In this document: positions 59,287-64,000 of the stretch, one piece after another
Position numbering within the stretch: the stretch's first letter is position 1
Layout: each line of letters starts with the position of its first letter
Assembly (NCBI GenBank): GCA_963693315.1
Contig: OY856187.1
Location: 46,214,235 to 46,278,234 of the forward strand
DNA length: 64,000 nucleotides
From: Diogma glabrata
Taxonomy: Eukaryota; Arthropoda; Insecta; Diptera; Cylindrotomidae
Direction: 5' to 3'
The notes under the pieces: generated by a model
What the model was told of the DNA's origin: nothing
The model's input: the letters and a program-made list of their open reading frames with translations, nothing else
Database searches by the model: none
Translations under genes and position numbers: made by a program

Positions 59287-59289
59287 GTA

Positions 59290-60490
59290 TTTGGCCATTA
59301 CTTTGTTCTATGTCAGCCCACCGTGATGAGTATGGATTCTAATTATCTCTAAAGTGCTCCTTATCTCTTCCCCTTAAGTGTGCCGCACTGCCATGTCCCT
59401 GAACCATTCTCATTTTCAGCTGCGATTCGTCCCCATTTAAAGCTATTTGAACCACTTCATTTACACTGCTCACTTCGTAATGGACCTGAACTTTCCTTTT
59501 TAACTTTCGGTGTTTGCTCAAACGTCTGCGTCGGTTGACGTTTCTCTCCTTCATCTGTTTGGATGATGGTTCTGTATTTTCCTCTGCACTGCATAGTTTC
59601 TCATCGCTGCCAATATCTATGGACTCTGCCTCATTCACAAGTGGTGGCATCTCAACATTATTAACCTTTAGGATTTCACATCCAACATCGAAGACGAAAC
59701 CCTTCGCCTTTATGAAGTCCATCCCCAAAATGACTTCATACATAATGTCTGCCACTAGCACCTCTTGTTTATAGCAGTTGTTTCCTAATTTTATTTCAAC
59801 GATCTTTTTCCCAGCTATATCAGCGCATTCTCCAGTTACTGTTCGGAGTTTCAATCCTTCTGATGGTTCCATATCGCCGCCAATCAAACCCTTGCGAACG
59901 AATGTTCGAGCTGAACCTGTATACAGTGTCATGAAGCAACCTTTACCTTCAAGTTGTCCTTTGTGCCCAAACTTTCACCATTTACTGCAATTCTTGAAAT
60001 TGGAATGTAGGCAACATTCTCCTCACTTCTTGGCTTTACAGTTGCACCTTCAACGGACTTCCGTTGAATAGGAGACGAAGATCTTTCACGCTTCCTGTTC
60101 CAGCAGTCCTGTGAGATATTGCCCGATTTCCTACATATCCAGCACAGGAGTTTTCTACTGCTGTTCTTGAACTCTATGTGCTCCGTTTCTTCGGCTCCTC
60201 TGTTCTTCACTGAAGACAACAATCTCTCTGCTTCACCGTTTTTCTTGCACTCCCGTGCCATGTGACCCTCTTCATCACATACCCAGCATCTGATGTCGCT
60301 TCCACTTCTGTGTGCCAATACTTCTCCTTTGATATTCCCCTCTACATTCCTTTTTCTGTATCCCCCAGATGGCATACACATCCTCTGTACCATCTCATAT
60401 TGCATTGCGTATCCGACTGTTTCATGGAAAGTCGCCTTAGGTGTAGTCATTACTTTTGTCCTGGCTTCTGGATCTTGGCAGAAAAATGTG
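59290..60490 (-). pseudogene. Ty3/gypsy-like gag zinc knuckles and protease remnant
   Basis: On the minus strand, 60490-59929 ends a gag protein: QDPEARTKVMTTPKATFHET, then two zinc knuckles, CWVCDEEGHMARECKK and CWICRKSGNISQDCWN (the second with Asn where His is expected at one position). An ORF overlapping by ATGA starts the protease region (59932-59339). There TLYTGSARTFVRK replaces the usual DTGS with YTGS, so the catalytic Asp is lost. VLVADIMYEVILGMDFIKAK is the typical second half of retropepsin, and a basic NRRRRLSKHRKLKRK tail follows. RT and integrase are absent. Confidence 0.85.
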
Positions 60491-63135
60491 ATCCAGGTTT
60501 ATATATATGTCACTTTTAGGTACATTTTAAACTACTTTTTCTCACTGTTTACCACTTTCGCTTTCGAAAAGAAAATTTCGAAATTTTATTTCCAATCACA
60601 ACAAAATTATATTATTTTATCAAAACAAGAAAAAAATATCGCGATTTGATTTCTCACTTACGCGAAAAAATAAAAAAAAAAAATAATAATATTAAAACTA
60701 AAATTTGTGGTGGTGGATGTTGTTTATTTTGTTTTGTTTAAGTAAAAAGAAAATATTTTTTTTCTGTGCTTAAATAGTTTACATTACGCGATTCATTTGA
60801 TATGACGAATATTAATCATAATTTTTTTTTATTTTCAAATAAAATTTAAATTGATAAAATTCTTGTTACAATAGATTTGTGAGGAGTTTCCTTGTGTTAT
60901 CAATAAAAATTTTGTTGATTATATTTTTAAATATTTTTGTTTTAATTATTGTCTATTGATAACAAAAGAACAGATTTATGAAGTGAACTTACAGTAAATA
61001 ATTAATTTATGTAAACGTTTTATCACTTATGTTTTAAGTTGTTTGTTAAAGTGCACAAAAATTTAAAAAAAATGTTTAAAATGCAACGCCCTAATTTTTA
61101 AAAGGATAAAAAATTAAAATTTTACAATATATAAAAGTGGAGACGCGAGGATGTTAATTTTGAATAAATTCTAAACGTGATAAAAATAATTAATCAACAA
61201 ATCGGTTGTGGTGGTGACGTTAGTTTGTTATGTTACTATATACGTAATTTTATTTCATTGAATTTTAGTATGAGCTTTGTAATTTTATAGAAGTTTTAGT
61301 GTTATTTGATTGGAAATTCAATTATTACCGTTGTGGTTCTAATATGTTAAAAAACTATGTATGTCAAAAAACTATTGAAAATAATAGTGAAATGATTTTC
61401 TTGTATTTTAAAGTATTTTATAATGGGACTCCTAGCTAGTGGATCATGATAGATCACAGTGTATTTTGTGCATTATAAAATAACTACCTAGACATTTGAA
61501 AATGAGTTTAAACTTTACTCAACATTCAAATGATATTCCTAAAAACATCGCTAACGACTTGCTCGTCTTTCCAATATTGCACCGATTAACGGTGATTGTT
61601 GTAATTTTCTTGATTATCTGTCAGTCTTTAATTAGTCAAAGAGACGGTAAACGAGTAGTAAAATTTTATGTATACATGTGTTAGTTGGATCAATTAATCT
61701 ATAGCTAACTCCAAGAAGAACAAAGATACCTTTTGTGAGTTGGTGTCAAGATCTTACCAACACCTATCCTTAGATTACTCAAGATTTTCAAATTGGGATT
61801 GACACAAAAGTAGAAAATTGGTGAAATGTTGTCAGCATTTTGCAGAAAATAGTAATCTTTGTTTTTTAACTTCCCATGGCATGGTTAAAAAATTAAGTAC
61901 TAAAACAGACTTGTAACTTGCAAAATTGAATTTGAGAGATACAAAGTATTTTTTATTTAACAATTTAAGAATTTTTATGGAATGAATGACTAAGATTTGT
62001 TGAATATTTCAACTGTGCCATTCTAACTTGCGTGACAAATCGATGGTTTATGTAGGATATAAACAAATGCGAAATTCGATTTTTTTTATATCTACTCTAT
62101 AAGGAAATCTAGAACGTGTCATATATGATATATTACAACACGTTAATCGTATTCATCGTATTGGAATACAAACAATCTTCTCCAAAATGTTCATAATGTT
62201 ATATTTGAATTGTTGTCATAATGACTGACGAAAATTCACGTTATACGCCATCTCCAACGGCATACCTTTTATTTTTAATTTGCCAAACATTTTAATTTTT
62301 GCCAAGTTTCCAAAACTTTGATATTGCTAACTAATAGTTTTTATATGCAGTTCGAATCTTTCACAGATGCGTGGAACTTTGTTGTAACTTTTAAATTCAT
62401 AAATAATTCAAGTTGAATAGAACATCCTTTGTTTTAAAGTCATTTAAAAACTTTAAATGGAGATCGAATAGTAAATTGATGCTAAAATATTTAATGATTA
62501 AAAAGAATAAAATAAAAAAAAATAAAAATTTGTAATTTATAAATAAGTGCTCTCAAAAGGGGTTGGAATATAATCAGCATAAAAGTTTTGCTAGGTTATA
62601 CTCCACGCATTTTTTATTATTAAAAATGGTGTTGGAAGGTTTTTGATGTTTGATTAAAATCAGGCGATTATTTTATTGTGGTTATACGTTTTACTTATTA
62701 TGTTTGAATGTGTGTCGAGTTTAATCGAGTTTAGGTATTAACGGTTAAAGGTATAATTACAGCAAAATGAACGTGGTGAGATTTGTTTTTAATAAATGAC
62801 AGGATTTCTTGCAATTCGCAACAATTTTAAATATCTCATTTCATACTGAAGTTATGAATATATTTGAATGAAACTCGCATTTAGGATGATCTAATGAGAG
62901 AAAAAAAAATTCCTAGCATACGTGTGGTAGTTCAGCGATAGATTTTACCTGTGTCCCAAGAAAAGGCCGAGCATACACACAAAAAGTGTTCAGTGTCTTC
63001 CTATTGTTCAAGTCAACACTCACAGAGGGAACCGAAATTCAGTAACAAAAAGTTTACTGACAGGTATGAGTCTTGTGGGATCCGCATCATATTTTACTAA
63101 TGACAAGGCATACGTTTTAATCGCGTTGGTCATTG
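60491..63135. other. AT-rich region, no supported gene
   Basis: No ORF with recognisable motifs; 61496-61684 is a short hydrophobic frame without context. The part at 62900-63135 may be the decayed downstream end of the minus-strand LINE at 63136. Confidence 0.35.
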
Positions 63136-63360
63136 CTATTCGTCTACTGTTATGTTATCTAGCATATCACTGTGACCTGGAATCCAACGTAGTATGATGT
63201 TGTTGAAGTGCCTTATTTTACAAACGTGTGTTCTGAAGTCATTGATGAGTTTGAAAGTAATATGCGGGCTTACCAGCGCTTTGATGGTATCACCAGTGCG
63301 TTTGGCAATCCAAACAGATGAAGATCTCTTTATCTTCCAGGCGCAAGCTAAACCTTTCAT
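63136..63360 (-). pseudogene. LINE RNase H remnant
   Basis: The minus-strand frame ends with VCKIRHFNNIILRWIPGHSD followed by MLDN and VDE, matching the LxWxPGHSGIxGNExADE end of RNase H domains in Jockey/R1/I-type LINEs. IKALVSPHITFKLINDF before it fits the preceding helix. Catalytic residues earlier in the domain are not readable because of frame decay. No RT is seen in the window. Confidence 0.7.
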
Positions 63361-64000
63361 CTGTGCCTACATCAAAGAAACTTCTTAGAGAAAATATCTG
63401 ACTTATTATTACGGTTTTTAATTCCTAAGGAGCAGAGAGTTATCTTTATAGAGTACATAAATCTTACTATAAGTCCAACCGTCTCAGACTGCTTCAGATT
63501 CCTCTCAGGAATTAGATGATCAGTTCGACTGGCTTTTCTGTTTCTTCTCGTTTCTGCAACATATAGTTGGTACGAAGTCCTTTTATCCCTCTAAAAATGT
63601 AGATGTAAATAGCTAGACCCAACATTGCCTCTACTCCTAGAGTTGGTGTGATGTGCATTGTACAAATTATACTACACGTGCCATTCTGTCACAGATGTAT
63701 AATTATCTTAGTTTTTGGCCTCCAAACCTCACATACGACATAATTCTTACAGCGAGATATACACGAAATACGTTAAATAAAATTTTACATGAGATTCGTT
63801 TTCATTGAACCGTCAACATTACACATAATGTCTATTCAACGTCATCAACCTTCAATAAAATTCAATTCATTTAATTTTGAGTTATCATTTACATGAATCA
63901 AAATTGCATTAATTAAAAGAATTTTAAAATATTATTTTATTGAATTTAAAATAATTTGAGTTGTTTGAATAAAAATTAAAATTCGCTGACTTTTGTCAAG
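63361..64000. other. Unassigned sequence at the window end
   Basis: May contain further decayed LINE sequence on the minus strand, but no motif is clear. Confidence 0.3.

Overview
This is a eukaryotic, AT-rich, intron-containing, transposon-dense window. It is most likely from an insect, because the HMG-box protein at 7087-7492 is very close to the insect HMG-D/HMG-Z type and most transposon families here are common in arthropods. I cannot name the order from sequence alone. Only two conventional host genes can be supported, both on the + strand: a two-exon HMGD-like chromatin protein, and a three-exon RNF25-type E3 ubiquitin ligase spanning 9614-22546.

Layout. 1-2200: a decayed Ty3/gypsy integrase fragment, a decayed zinc-binding ORF and a long (TA)n tract. 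2200-9600: AT-rich DNA around the HMGD-like gene. 9614-22546: the RNF25-like gene, whose second intron (about 11.6 kb) holds a complete RTE-type retrotransposon with an open 994-residue ORF and a target-site duplication, three other LINE remnants, and two oppositely oriented Helitron remnants separated by a 442-bp palindrome. 24.1-25.4 kb: two palindromic/MITE elements. 25.7-28.2 kb: a Ty3/gypsy pol remnant. 31.7-36.3 kb: a hAT transposon carrying a second, oppositely oriented hAT that itself contains a small MITE. 37.5-40.4 kb: a DNA element with about 600-bp terminal inverted repeats and a two-exon gene. 42.9-44.2 kb: a MITE and a 5'-truncated second RTE copy. 44.9-51.4 kb: a BEL/Pao retrotransposon split by a third hAT. 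57.2-60.5 kb: a second long-TIR element, a LINE with a mutated catalytic site and a Ty3/gypsy gag-protease fragment. 63.1-63.4 kb: a LINE RNase H remnant.

The host genes have no evident functional link beyond proximity; most of the window is nested mobile DNA at different stages of decay. Insertion order can be read from target-site duplications at five places (RTE, three hATs, one Tourist-like MITE). The most unusual structures are the perfect 209-bp-arm palindrome between inverted Helitron halves, the two long-TIR elements, and the intact RTE with duplicated 5' units. No CRISPR, operon or rRNA feature is present.
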